From positions 93,135-157,134 of the IMG/VR virus record IMGVR_UViG_3300030099_006646: a stretch of DNA of 64,000 nt; one strand, given 5' to 3'. The notes under the pieces are model-generated. The model ran no database searches. It worked only from the letters and a program-made list of their open reading frames with translations, and was not told where the DNA came from. Shown one piece after another: positions 1-9,400 of this stretch. The stretch is from a virus. Made by a program: the position numbers and the translations under genes. The first letter of the stretch is position 1. The number at the start of each line of letters is the position of its first letter.

Positions 1-567
1 ATTGCAGCTTTGGGAACTTTCTCTAGCTCTGAAAGCGCAACAAGACTTTGGTTTGCTCCTGCTGGATTCAATCGCGGCGGTCTTACAGAAGGCTCCGCTG
101 GTATCCCTATCATTGGAGTAAGAGACAAGCTTACATCTAAACAAAGAGATGATCTTTACGAAGCGAACATCAATCCTATTGCTTCTTTCCCAGCAGAAGG
201 GATCGTTATTTTCGGTCAAAAGACACTTCAGGTGACTCGTTCTGCTCTTGATAGAATCAATGTTAGAAGGCTCATGATTTTCGTTAAAAAGCAAATCTCT
301 AGAATTTCTAATGGTCTTCTTTTTGACCAGAACGTTCCTGCAACATGGGATCGTTTCTTAGCTCAGGTTGATCCTTTCTTAGAAGGTATTAAAACTGACT
401 TTGGCTTGACTGATTTTAAAGTTGTACTTGATGAAACTACAACAACGCCAGATTTGATTGATAGAAATATCATGTATGCTAAAATCTTCCTCAAGCCAGC
501 CCGCGCCATCGAGTATATTGCGATTGACTTTAATATCACAAATACAGGCGCATCTTTTGAGGACTAA
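1..567 (+). CDS. Contractile tail sheath protein, C-terminal part (cut by window edge)
   Basis: The reading frame is open at base 1, so this is the last 188 residues of a longer protein. Sheath subunits polymerise around the tail tube and contract to drive DNA injection. The C-terminal half matches the family: an early APAG..NRGG segment, then VRRLMIFVKKQI, and near the end a strand reading IEYIAIDFNITNTGASFED, the conserved sheath C-terminal beta strand. The tail tube gene follows after 42 nt, the usual sheath-tube order in myoviruses. The family call rests on motif recall, not a search. Confidence 0.9.
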   Translation: MAALGTFSSSESATRLWFAPAGFNRGGLTEGSAGIPIIGVRDKLTSKQRDDLYEANINPIASFPAEGIVIFGQKTLQVTRSALDRINVRRLMIFVKKQISRISNGLLFDQNVPATWDRFLAQVDPFLEGIKTDFGLTDFKVVLDETTTTPDLIDRNIMYAKIFLKPARAIEYIAIDFNITNTGASFED

Positions 568-581
568 AAAACACTTAATAC

Positions 582-591
582 CTATTTAATA
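582..591 (+). promoter_or_regulatory. Candidate late element CTATTTAATA before tail tube gene
   Basis: CTATTTAATA lies 18 nt before the tail tube start and is followed by the Shine-Dalgarno AAAGGAG. It belongs to the ACTATTTA(A)TA family seen before several virion-type genes. Promoter function is inferred; there is no conserved -35. Confidence 0.45.
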
Positions 592-609
592 TAAAGGAGA
601 AAACATAAC

Positions 610-1203
610 ATGGCAGCGAAAGGATTTTGGGGTGGACAAGGAGGAGCTATAGTTGATCCAAAAAGATCATTTAGATGGCTCGTTTCTTTTGGAAACAACG
701 TACAACAACAAAACGGTCAAAACGTAGTAGGATTGCAGGAATGGTATGCTAAATCCGCAAATAAGCCAAGCTTTGAAATTACGGAAACCCCACATAACTT
801 TATTAATCATACCTTTTATTACCCTGGTCGTGTTCAATGGCAAACTATTGACATTACATTAGTTGACCCTTCTTACCCAAATGATGCTTCTCAAGCTCTT
901 GTTAAGGCTTTGCAAAACTCTGGTTATTACTTACCTACAGATGTTCGCTCTGCTTCTAATACAATCATGAAGTCTAGTGCTGTCAGCGCTCTTGGTGGAC
1001 AGGTTAAACTTAAGCAACTTGGACAAGATAACAGCGATATTTTAGAAACTTGGACCTTGATTAATCCTTGGATTAAGAATGTTACCTTCGGTGATTTAGC
1101 TTATGACACAGAAGACATGGTAGAAATTACTTTAACAGTTAGATATGATTATGCTACTATCGATGTTAAAGGAGACAAATCTCCTACTTCCAAACCACAA
1201 TAG
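610..1203 (+). CDS. Tail tube protein
   Basis: This 197-residue protein has the size of T4 gp19-type tube subunits, which stack as hexamers inside the sheath. Recognisable parts are an N-terminal SFRWLVSFGN segment, a central FYYPGRVQWQTIDITLVDP strand pair and a C-terminal VEITLTVRYDYATID strand. Start choice: ATG 610 has AAGGAG about 11 nt upstream. It sits directly after the sheath gene and 8 nt before the gp26-like gene. The candidate late element at 582 would suit a protein needed in many copies. Confidence 0.88.
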   Translation: MAAKGFWGGQGGAIVDPKRSFRWLVSFGNNVQQQNGQNVVGLQEWYAKSANKPSFEITETPHNFINHTFYYPGRVQWQTIDITLVDPSYPNDASQALVKALQNSGYYLPTDVRSASNTIMKSSAVSALGGQVKLKQLGQDNSDILETWTLINPWIKNVTFGDLAYDTEDMVEITLTVRYDYATIDVKGDKSPTSKPQ

Positions 1204-1211
1204 AGGTATAA

Positions 1212-2099
1212 ATGTCTAGAAATAATTCTGATCGTCTCGGGTTGGACGATAATACAACCCCTGACGGCGGCGCAGACGCCCCTGTAGCTGCCGTTGAAGG
1301 AGGATCACAAGGGTTATCCTTCTCTATGCCTACGGAACACGTAGAGCTGCCTTCAGGGGGGCGATACTACTCTGAAAACCATCCTTTATACAATCAAGAA
1401 ACGATTGAAATTAAATACATGACTGCAAAGGAAGAAGACATTCTAACTTCTCCTTCTCTTGTCAAAAAAGGACTTACAGTTGAAAGGCTTTTAAGAAGCA
1501 TTATCATCGATAAAACAATCGATCCACAACATCTTCTTATCGGAGATAGAAATGCTATTATTATTGCATCCAGAGTTACTGGGTATGGTCCTGAATACAA
1601 GGCTCAAACTGTATGCCCTGCTTGCATGGCTCAAGACAAGTGGGAGGTTGATCTTTCTAACTTGAATATCAATCCAGGTGGCGTTGCTTCCGCTAATGGA
1701 TATGAAGTTGCTGAAGGAAAAAACGATGGCGAGTATGATATTATTGTACCCAAGACAAAAGTAACAGTAACTGTTAAGCTCTTGACAGGTCGCGACGAAC
1801 TTTCTATTGCTCAAAGAACAAAGAAAAGAAAAAAACACACACAAGAAGAAACAAGCTTGGTAACACAAATGAAGTCTATGATTGTAGCCGTTAACGGAAG
1901 CCGCAAGGAATCAGATATTGAAAGACTTATTGAATTTTTACCTGCTTTAGATTCTCGCTACATTCGTAATGCTTATTCAAATATCAATCCAAACTTGGAC
2001 ATGAAATATCCTTTTGAATGTCAAAACTGTGGACATGAGGACACACTGGAGGTCCCGCTGACTGCGGAGTTTTTTTGGCCTAAGGGAAGAACAAGCTGA
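1212..2099 (+). CDS. gp26-like baseplate hub / tail assembly protein
   Basis: This 295-residue protein resembles T4 gp26-like baseplate hub proteins. The hallmark stretch runs from VELPSGGRYY (about residue 45) through IEIKYMTAKEEDILTS to LLIGDRNAIIIASRVTGYG (about residue 105-125). Two Cys pairs, CPAC near residue 135 and CQNCGHE near residue 270, look like a split zinc site. SD GAGG plus the cassette TATAAATG decides the start. The gene lies between tube and tape measure, where lambda-type phages carry frameshifting tail chaperones, and it ends in a run of seven T with a conserved-looking second frame beyond (next entry). It could therefore act as tail assembly chaperone, hub component, or both. 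Confidence 0.75.
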   Translation: MSRNNSDRLGLDDNTTPDGGADAPVAAVEGGSQGLSFSMPTEHVELPSGGRYYSENHPLYNQETIEIKYMTAKEEDILTSPSLVKKGLTVERLLRSIIIDKTIDPQHLLIGDRNAIIIASRVTGYGPEYKAQTVCPACMAQDKWEVDLSNLNINPGGVASANGYEVAEGKNDGEYDIIVPKTKVTVTVKLLTGRDELSIAQRTKKRKKHTQEETSLVTQMKSMIVAVNGSRKESDIERLIEFLPALDSRYIRNAYSNINPNLDMKYPFECQNCGHEDTLEVPLTAEFFWPKGRTS

Positions 2100-2265
2100 A
2101 CTGGTGTATGAAGAGATTTTTAATCTTAAATACCACGGAGGGTGGAGCTTTATCGAGGCATACAACCTTCCTGTAGTTCTAAGAAAATGGTTCTTGGCTC
2201 GCCTTAACAAACAATTCCTCAAAGAAAAAGAAGATATTGAAAAGGCTAGAAAAAAGAATAGATAA
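2074..2265 (+). CDS. Probable frameshift extension of the gp26-like gene (gp51-like region)
   Basis: After the T7 run at 2070-2076 the +1 frame (equivalently -2) stays open for about 62 codons to the stop at 2263-2265. The peptide reads GLREEQAELVYEEIF, then a GGWSFIEAYNLP segment and a basic tail, and has real coding character. No ATG exists in this frame. The only alternative starts are GTG 2104 or CTG/TTG-like codons with poor ribosome sites. A slip on the T run would give a fusion of about 350 residues. It resembles the small hub assembly catalyst (gp51-like) proteins of T4-like marine phages as I recall them. A terminator follows. Confidence 0.6.
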   Translation, partial: FGLREEQAELVYEEIFNLKYHGGWSFIEAYNLPVVLRKWFLARLNKQFLKEKEDIEKARKKNR

Positions 2266-2272
2266 ATCTATA

Positions 2273-2306
2273 AATGCTCTCTTGTTTTCAAGAGAGCATT
2301 ATTTTT
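2273..2306 (+). terminator. Rho-independent terminator
   Basis: A 12-bp perfect stem (2273-2284 with 2289-2300, loop TTTT) is followed by ATTTTTATT. It closes the sheath-tube-gp26 transcription unit before the tape measure block. Confidence 0.85.
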
Positions 2307-2347
2307 ATTAAAACACTAATTACTAATAATCATAGGGATTCCATATC

Positions 2348-2683
2348 ATGAAAGAAGAAAATGAACTTGCAACACAAATCATTGATCTAGGAGCCAAGCG
2401 CAAAGGCGAGCTTAACGAAACAATCCTTGCAGCTTTTGGTGAATGGATAAAGACTATCATGAAATGGACATTTGGAGAAAATGTATTCTTTCCTTCCAAA
2501 GTAAGAGGAACTCAGTCTGAGGTTAATTCCTTTATGAGCGCTTTGAAAAATGAAAGAAGGTATATGAATGCATACAAGAATCATGGTCTTGGAGACAAGA
2601 GAACCTATGATAGCAAATACAAGCTAGACGCTGCCGTAAAGAAGTTTGAGCAAACAACAGGTTTAAAGTGGCCGTTTAAATAA
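2348..2683 (+). CDS. Uncharacterised tail-region protein, 111 aa
   Basis: I do not recognise this protein. It is small, charged and mostly helical-looking, with aromatic clusters (EWIKTIMKWTFGENVFF about residues 36-52) and a C-terminal LKWPFK. No signal peptide or metal site is visible. It sits between the gp26-like gene and the tape measure, 11 nt before the latter, so a role in tail assembly or as a tape-measure partner is inferred from position only. Confidence 0.7.
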   Translation: MKEENELATQIIDLGAKRKGELNETILAAFGEWIKTIMKWTFGENVFFPSKVRGTQSEVNSFMSALKNERRYMNAYKNHGLGDKRTYDSKYKLDAAVKKFEQTTGLKWPFK

Positions 2684-2694
2684 GGAGAGTTTAA

Positions 2695-5148
2695 ATGGCT
2701 GAAGAAACAGATGTAGAAAGTGTGGTCCAGAGAGTCGCTGCTCTTCAAAAAGAAAAAGCTTTGCTGGATACCATTAGAGATGCTTATAACGATATAGCTG
2801 GCAAGAAGTCAGAAATAACAGAAGCACAGCGAAACGATTTAGACAAGCTTCAAGAAGAGTATGATGTTCAAAAGCAGCTTTTTGATGAATCAGCTAAACA
2901 GGTCAAACTCCTCACAGAAAAAGTAGATCTCGGAAAAGAACTCACAGAAGATGAGCAGGACCGCTTAAAAGCAGCGGAGAAGATTGCTGAAGGAGCCGCA
3001 AAAGAGCTTGGCACCAAAAAAGCTTTGCTTAAGATAGGTCAAAAACAAAACGACGCAATGGAAGACTTGCAAGACGGCTTTTCTTCTCTTCTTCTTAGAG
3101 TGACTGGCGTTGGTGATGCCTGGAAAAGAGGTATTATTGGACAATTCCTAAAAGCTAAGAAAGAAGGCTTATCTCTAGGAGATATGTTCAAAAAACTGGG
3201 CGAAACATTCAAAAAGCAGTTCACCATTGGAAATATAGTTGGTTCTTTAGCTGCTAGTATGGCTCAAATAACAGCCCAGGCTATTTTCTCTATCGATCAA
3301 GCTCAAGCAGATTTTGTTAAGACTGTCGGAACTTCAATGACGTCAGAAGACAAAAAAGTTGTCGCGGAGATCTCAGAAGAACAACACAAGTTTGGGATGA
3401 CCATTGAAGAAAACACTGCTAATCTTGGCAAGTTAAGAAGTCAAATCTCTGGTTTTAGAAACCTTACTATGGAAACTCAAGCGGAAGTTTTGAAAGCGAC
3501 AAATCAATTTGAAGCTCTTGGCATTGCAACAGAAAACTCAGCACAGTTTATTGATTTTGCTACAAAAGCAATGGGGAAATCCGCTACAGGTGCTATTGAC
3601 ATGCAAAAGCAGCTTTTTGGTCTTTCTCAGATAGTGTCTGCTTCTGGCGACCAGCTTATGCAACAAATGCAACAAATGGGCGGCGATTTAGCACAGTTTG
3701 GAGACAACATGGGTCAAGAGTTTACAAACTTGGCTTTATTGGCAGACAAGACAGGTGTCTCGATGGACAAACTGGTCGGCATCGCTAAAAAGTTTGACAC
3801 TTTCCGAGGCGCAGCTTCAGCAGTTGGTCGTTTGAACACTCTTCTTGGTCGAAATCTTATTGACATGAAAAAGATTGTAGGATTAGATTTTGCAGATAAA
3901 ATTAAATATCTCTCCGAACAGCTTAATAAATCTGGTCAAAGTTTTGAGACAATGGGTCGCCACAGAAAACAAGCTTTTGCAGCAGCCTTAGAAACAGATG
4001 TCGCTACAATGATGCAGGTTGTAACAGGAGCAGCAGATGCACAGGAAAAGAAGTTTGAAGAACTTGGCGTAACTAACGAAGAAATGGCAGAAGCTGCAAA
4101 ATCAGCAACACCTATCATGAGAATGCTCAAGGCATCTTTGCAAAAGCTTCTTGTGGCTGCTCAACCAATTATAGAAATGTTCAGGAGCATTGTCGAAGCT
4201 TTTGCTTCTATGTCTCCTGAGACAAAGAAAATGATTGGATATGTTATAGGGGTTATTGCAGCCCTTAAAGGACTTACAATGCTCGGCGGGCTTCTTGCTC
4301 CTTTGTTTACTCTAATGAAAGCAGGCTTTGCAGCTTTGTCCGTTTCCGCACCTGCCGCTGGTGCAGGTATTGCTACAATGATTAAAACGGTAGGAACTGC
4401 GGCTGTAGCTGCCGGTAAAGGCATTCTTGTTTTCGGAGGTTTTGCCCTTGCCCTCGGAGGCGTAGCTGCCGCAGTATTTCTTTTAGGAAAAGCTTTTGCC
4501 GAGCTTATAACCATAGATATGGGAGATTTTGTTTCCGTAATTGGAGCACTTGTTACTTCTATGCTTGGTTTTGCCGTAGCGGGAGTTTCGGCTTTGATCG
4601 GCTTGGCGGCATTTTCTATTGGGCTGGGTCTTTTGGGTATCGCGCTACTTACTGTCAAGACCGAAGATCTTAGAGCGATGGCTGATCTGTTCATGGCAGT
4701 TGCAAAAATGCCAAATCCACCCTGGCAGTCCTGGACAGAAGGTCTTGATAAATTCTCTGATGCAGTAGAAAATAATATCGGAAAGATTTTACCAGGATTA
4801 ACTTCTTTAATGCTGGCTATGGGCTTGATTGATATCTTAGGTAAAGGCGAAGGCATGGAAGCCACTGTCAAACTAGTGACTGCGATGGGAGAAATAGATG
4901 AATCTTCAGTAGAAGGCTTGGAGGCAACAACTACACTTGTAAAAGAGCTAAGACTCGCAGCAGAGGCAGATACGGCGGAAGCAATGGAAAAGCTTCTTAA
5001 AGCGGTAGACACAGCATTTAAGAAAAAACAGGAAATGGCACCCATTATTGTAAAAATTGGAGAGTACGAGTTATTTAAACTCATGGACAAGAAAGCAAGC
5101 AAGTCAATAAACCCAGGTATGTCTGGTTACTTTCAATCATTAAAATAG
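2695..5148 (+). CDS. Tail tape measure protein
   Basis: This 817-residue protein follows the tube and chaperone-like genes, the expected place for the protein that sets tail length and is ejected with DNA. Residues about 1-140 are Lys/Glu/Gln-rich coiled coil. Residues about 150-500 are Ala/Gln/Met-rich and helical. Residues about 515-680 contain several hydrophobic Gly/Ala-rich segments typical of tape measures that may cross the host membrane. SD GGAGAG lies 6 nt before the ATG. The long open frame on the opposite strand here (4161-5102) is a shadow of the biased composition. Confidence 0.9.
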   Translation: MAEETDVESVVQRVAALQKEKALLDTIRDAYNDIAGKKSEITEAQRNDLDKLQEEYDVQKQLFDESAKQVKLLTEKVDLGKELTEDEQDRLKAAEKIAEGAAKELGTKKALLKIGQKQNDAMEDLQDGFSSLLLRVTGVGDAWKRGIIGQFLKAKKEGLSLGDMFKKLGETFKKQFTIGNIVGSLAASMAQITAQAIFSIDQAQADFVKTVGTSMTSEDKKVVAEISEEQHKFGMTIEENTANLGKLRSQISGFRNLTMETQAEVLKATNQFEALGIATENSAQFIDFATKAMGKSATGAIDMQKQLFGLSQIVSASGDQLMQQMQQMGGDLAQFGDNMGQEFTNLALLADKTGVSMDKLVGIAKKFDTFRGAASAVGRLNTLLGRNLIDMKKIVGLDFADKIKYLSEQLNKSGQSFETMGRHRKQAFAAALETDVATMMQVVTGAADAQEKKFEELGVTNEEMAEAAKSATPIMRMLKASLQKLLVAAQPIIEMFRSIVEAFASMSPETKKMIGYVIGVIAALKGLTMLGGLLAPLFTLMKAGFAALSVSAPAAGAGIATMIKTVGTAAVAAGKGILVFGGFALALGGVAAAVFLLGKAFAELITIDMGDFVSVIGALVTSMLGFAVAGVSALIGLAAFSIGLGLLGIALLTVKTEDLRAMADLFMAVAKMPNPPWQSWTEGLDKFSDAVENNIGKILPGLTSLMLAMGLIDILGKGEGMEATVKLVTAMGEIDESSVEGLEATTTLVKELRLAAEADTAEAMEKLLKAVDTAFKKKQEMAPIIVKIGEYELFKLMDKKASKSINPGMSGYFQSLK

Positions 5149-5161
5149 AGGACATTGACAA

Positions 5162-6097
5162 ATGGCAGATTTTAAAAATTTTACAACAAATTTCAATGAT
5201 CCGAGTACTTCTTTTGCAAATCAGAAAAAAGGATTGACTCTTCGTCTATGGTCTATAACTTATATGAAAAAAGCTTCAGAGGAAATAGTTTTTAAAGCTT
5301 TCCTTACGGACTTTTCTGATGAATATACATCAAACTGGACAGAAGATGTAGTCTATGGAAGAATGGACCCTCTCTCTGTTTTCCAAAACACTCAAAGAGT
5401 GGCTAATGTTGCTTTAGACATTCCAGCCTCTAGCGAAGCAGAAGCTAAAAGTAATTTGATAAAAGTTCAAAACCTAGTAAAAGGAGTTTATCCTGTTTAT
5501 GAATCGATTACTGGAGTTCCAGTTCTTCAAGGAGCACCATTATGGAAAGTCAAACTTAGTAATCTATTGACTTCAAGCCCTTCTGTTAATTCTACAGCCA
5601 AGTCGGGTGGATTAACTTGCAGACTAGGAGGCGTCACATTTCTTCCAGATTTTGAGCCTGGAATGTTTATAGATAATGGTAAAATGTATCCAAAAAATAT
5701 AAAATTAAGTCTTAGTTTTTATATATTTCATGATCATACTGTTGGTTTTGATTCTAACAAGCGCTTTCAATCAAAGAATAGCTTGAACTTTCCATATGCC
5801 GCTGGCGCTCTTAATACATACGACGAAAGTAAAGTTGATGGCGGCGCAACCATTGTCGTTGACGGCGCTCCTATGTCAGGAGATCCAAATGATCCAAATT
5901 TCAGTACATCTGGATTTAGCTCTGCTGATCCAAATGCTGGACTTACTCCTGATGGAGAACAAGAGCAACCATCTCCAACTTCTAAGCCTGCTTCGCTTGA
6001 GCCCGAAGACGGCACAAATCCTCAAAATGGCAAATCAAAGGGAATAAAGAACAAAGTAAGCAAAAATAAAGTCAAAAGCATGACAAGTGGAGGTTAA
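5162..6097 (+). CDS. Baseplate / tail-tube-proximal structural protein, 311 aa
   Basis: It follows the tape measure by 13 nt. Residues about 45-110 contain a NWTEDVVYGRMDPLSVFQNT segment followed by strands and DIPASSEAEAKSNL, a pattern I associate with baseplate or tube-initiator proteins of myoviruses (possible gp48/gp54 role). Residues about 110-200 carry a second beta-rich part ending in FYIFHDHTVGFD. The last 80 residues are a Pro/Ser/Asn-rich, then Lys-rich, low-complexity tail. Structural role is likely; the exact baseplate position is not assignable by eye. Confidence 0.65.
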   Translation: MADFKNFTTNFNDPSTSFANQKKGLTLRLWSITYMKKASEEIVFKAFLTDFSDEYTSNWTEDVVYGRMDPLSVFQNTQRVANVALDIPASSEAEAKSNLIKVQNLVKGVYPVYESITGVPVLQGAPLWKVKLSNLLTSSPSVNSTAKSGGLTCRLGGVTFLPDFEPGMFIDNGKMYPKNIKLSLSFYIFHDHTVGFDSNKRFQSKNSLNFPYAAGALNTYDESKVDGGATIVVDGAPMSGDPNDPNFSTSGFSSADPNAGLTPDGEQEQPSPTSKPASLEPEDGTNPQNGKSKGIKNKVSKNKVKSMTSGG

Positions 6098-6099
6098 AA

Positions 6100-6435
6100 A
6101 TGAGAAATAACTCAAGAGATGCATTTTTCAATGCAACAGAGGAATATGAAAATATTCTTTCTAAGAGAAATCTAAAAAAAATATTACAATACGACACTCC
6201 TACAATTTCAACCTTAAGCGAAGATGATTATGATTTTATAACATTCGTGGAGCATACCTGGAAAACCGGAGATAGATTTTACAAGTTGGCAAATATCTAT
6301 TATAATGAACCAAAATACTGGTGGTTGATTGCGCTTGTAAACGAAAAGCCAACAGAAGCTCACTGCAAAGCAGGTGATTTAATCATGATTCCAACTCCGC
6401 TAACAGAAGTATTATCATTAATAGAGTATAGTTAA
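6100..6435 (+). CDS. LysM-like baseplate wedge protein (gp53-like)
   Basis: This 111-residue protein has a LysM-like core: TGDRFYKLANIYYNEP, then KYWWLIALVN, then KAGDLIMIPTPL (residues about 55-105). This arrangement (repetitive-use motif, WW-L-I-A-x-x-N, G-D-x-I-x-I-P) is seen in small phage baseplate LysM proteins and in T4 gp53. It is 2 nt downstream of the 311-residue structural gene and 1 nt upstream of the giant structural gene, so the three are probably translationally coupled. Confidence 0.7.
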   Translation: MRNNSRDAFFNATEEYENILSKRNLKKILQYDTPTISTLSEDDYDFITFVEHTWKTGDRFYKLANIYYNEPKYWWLIALVNEKPTEAHCKAGDLIMIPTPLTEVLSLIEYS

Positions 6436-6436
6436 A

Positions 6437-9400
6437 ATGTCACTTAAAGATCCCTCAAAATTTTTCAGCAACGACAAAGAGTTCAGAGACTGGACTTTTT
6501 TTAGTGTTCGCGGAACTGGCGGCAAAACAAACGGAGTCACTATAGGACCAGAAGGTAAAGTGGGCGCTTGTACTGGGATAACTTTCGAACAAATGAAAAA
6601 AATGTATGATGCATTTGGCGATATTGATTTGACAAAATGCATTTCATGGTCTTATAAGCTTCTCTGGGAAGCCGTGGAAAGACAAGTGAAACAATTTCCC
6701 AACTCTCCCATGTCAAAGGCGGGAAACAGCGGCTATATTTCATACTGGAACAAAATGGAGTGGTGGGATGGAATGGCGCACTTTGAACCCACCGAACGCG
6801 AGTGGAATCAAGAAGAGATCATCGATGAAATATTTGGGGTAAATGGCATGGGAGCTGCTAATGAACTAACTGGTCGATTGAGCGTAGTGAGCGACGGCGG
6901 CAGTCAAATAAAGATACCCGGCTTATATGGTAATCTAAACTCTGGCGAGCAAAAACTTGTACGAATAATGGAAAGTCTGGGCGGCGGGGAGACTTACCCT
7001 TCAGCAATGGCGAAACTCACAAGCGACCATCCCGGCTTGGCAAAGATGGTTCGCAACGACAAGATGGGAACGCTTGCCACCTACGGACTGTGGACCCGTA
7101 AAGCAGAGAATTTCCCATACAGAACATTTGTTTTTACTCCAATTCGCCGTCATAATGATGAAGCTTTCGGAGGTAGACCTTCTTTTGATAGACCTAAATG
7201 TCCTAAATGGCTTGATGCCTGGTGTCTAAAATATGTAGAAAAGGATTACTATTTTTGGTGGCATAGCTCACCAGTCGCAGGCGAACAGCATGGCTGGAGA
7301 GGTGCTCCATACAGAAAAGAAGCAAAAGGGGAAATTAAAGATTGGACACCTCGTAGTTATTCTCAAAGAAAAAGGAACATGGACCCTCTTGTTCAGCAGA
7401 CTTTTGAATTTCACAGAGGCTGGGAGACACTTGATAACCTGACGGGGCATGGCAAAACTGGGGTTAAGGACACTTTTGCAACCAAGACGGATAAGTATAA
7501 AACTCATTATTCTGCTTACAATCCTTTTACGGACGATAATGGAGCCCCTTATTCGTCGAAAGAAGCATGGAATCTCGCAAACGAGACAACAGGTGGGAAT
7601 CCAAAATTTGAACAATGGGCAGGTGGCACTTGGAATGGCGGTGATTCCAACATTCTCTTATGGTACGAAAATAAGATTACTAACGGCGAAAGCATGCTTA
7701 ATATTGCCGAGTTTACAAGGGGTGCGGACGACCTTAAAGCAGCTTGGTATCCTGGCGGTTATCAAAAACATGATATTGAAACCATAATTCACACATTAAG
7801 GCATGGTCCAGGATTCGCCGGAGGCAGTCTGGAAAATAAAACTAAGCTTAAGCAATGGGTCGATGATATTTTTGCAAGACAACTTGGCATGGGAAGAAAC
7901 CCAAGTGATTTTGGCACCCGCGATGGTGAAATACCTGTTGAGAACGAAAAAATTAACATACTCCAGAAAGGCAAATCTTACCAAAATCTTCGATGGTATC
8001 TTTTAGATCCTGTCTACAAAGTTCAAGTTAATAGACCTTGGATGATGTGGTCAATGAGATTGGTTCTGTATATCATTGATTGCGTTAATAACGGAGTCTT
8101 TAAAAATCTACCAAAAGATGCAAAGCCGTTTTCAAAAGACTCAAAGTGGGGAAAATATTTCCTTAAGTTTCTTATTAATATTATTTGGCAAATGTTCGAG
8201 AAGTTCGCCAAGATTAAGAAAGCAGTTGATAATGCTCAAAAAGAGAATGATAAAGTAGATGCCAAATCATCTGGAGTAGCTAAAAGCAAAAATGTTGCCA
8301 AACAAATAAGAAAAAACATGCAATGTTTCATGTTGAACTTGATTGATGAGTTTGAAAACTATCACCATTCTTTTGGCTCTAAAGATATAAAAAATTATGA
8401 ATTTCTAAGGATAACAGGTCCAAACACAAATATTTTTAATCTGATAGGCTACAAACCTAGAACTATCAATAGGATGCTGAATATCCAGCCACATCAATTG
8501 GCGATGATGCAACCTAGAATCAAACTTTATAAAGAAAGAAAAACTAGAAAAGCTAACTCGAAAATGTTTGAAACTTATACAGTAGAAGTTGAAGGTCCAT
8601 TTAGCACCCACACAAACACATCTACATTACAAACCATGCTCCAAGCGGGAGGTGGTCGTTCTATGGGGGCTGGTATTAAAGAAATTGTCTACAAAGCACA
8701 CAGTGGAGATAAAGACTTTGATACCCCGCATACAACTGAAGTAGAAATTACTTTTATATTCAATACATTACAGGAGATATTTTTAAACTTTCCTTCTTTC
8801 GATCCGAAAGGAAAGGTGTCTTTTCCTTATGGAGTTGACCCTAAATATGCCTCGCTGGCTGGCTCTAATGACAAAGAAAAATTAAAAAGAATACCTGCTT
8901 CTTACGCAGAACTAGTATTTCCTATTAATACTAAAAATACTGATTTTCTTCAAGTTATATCCATGTCAGAAGAATCTGCCAATGTTATTCTTGAGGTTGG
9001 ATGGACAACCCCCGAAGATATCAAAAAACTTAACGAACAAGATTCAAAGTTTTTTAAAAACTTAAATGAACAATCTTTATTTAAATCTTATGTTTTGAAT
9101 CCTTATGATTCTGAGTTTAATTTCACAAATGAAGGTCAAGTAGAGTTAATAGCAAGATATTACGGCATAGAAAGGTCTTTAGAGGTAAATCCAAAAAATA
9201 AACTTTTTCCTGCCGCTGGTCAAGCTCAAATAGCAGGCAAAGAATCTTTAGATCAAAACCAGACACTAAAGACCAACGTGGAAAAACTTCGCAAGTTAGA
9301 GCAACTGCAAAACTCTGGTAAAGTATTGACCAGAAGACAAACCTCAGATCTTGCCAATTTTAAAGAAATTATAAAAAGGGAAGTTTTGTATGCTAAAGCA

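Noticed and set aside
4161-5102. 313-codon open frame on the minus strand within the tape measure gene
   Set aside because: It is the reverse of an Ala/Leu-rich coding region, has no ribosome site or promoter, and every other gene in the window is on the plus strand.
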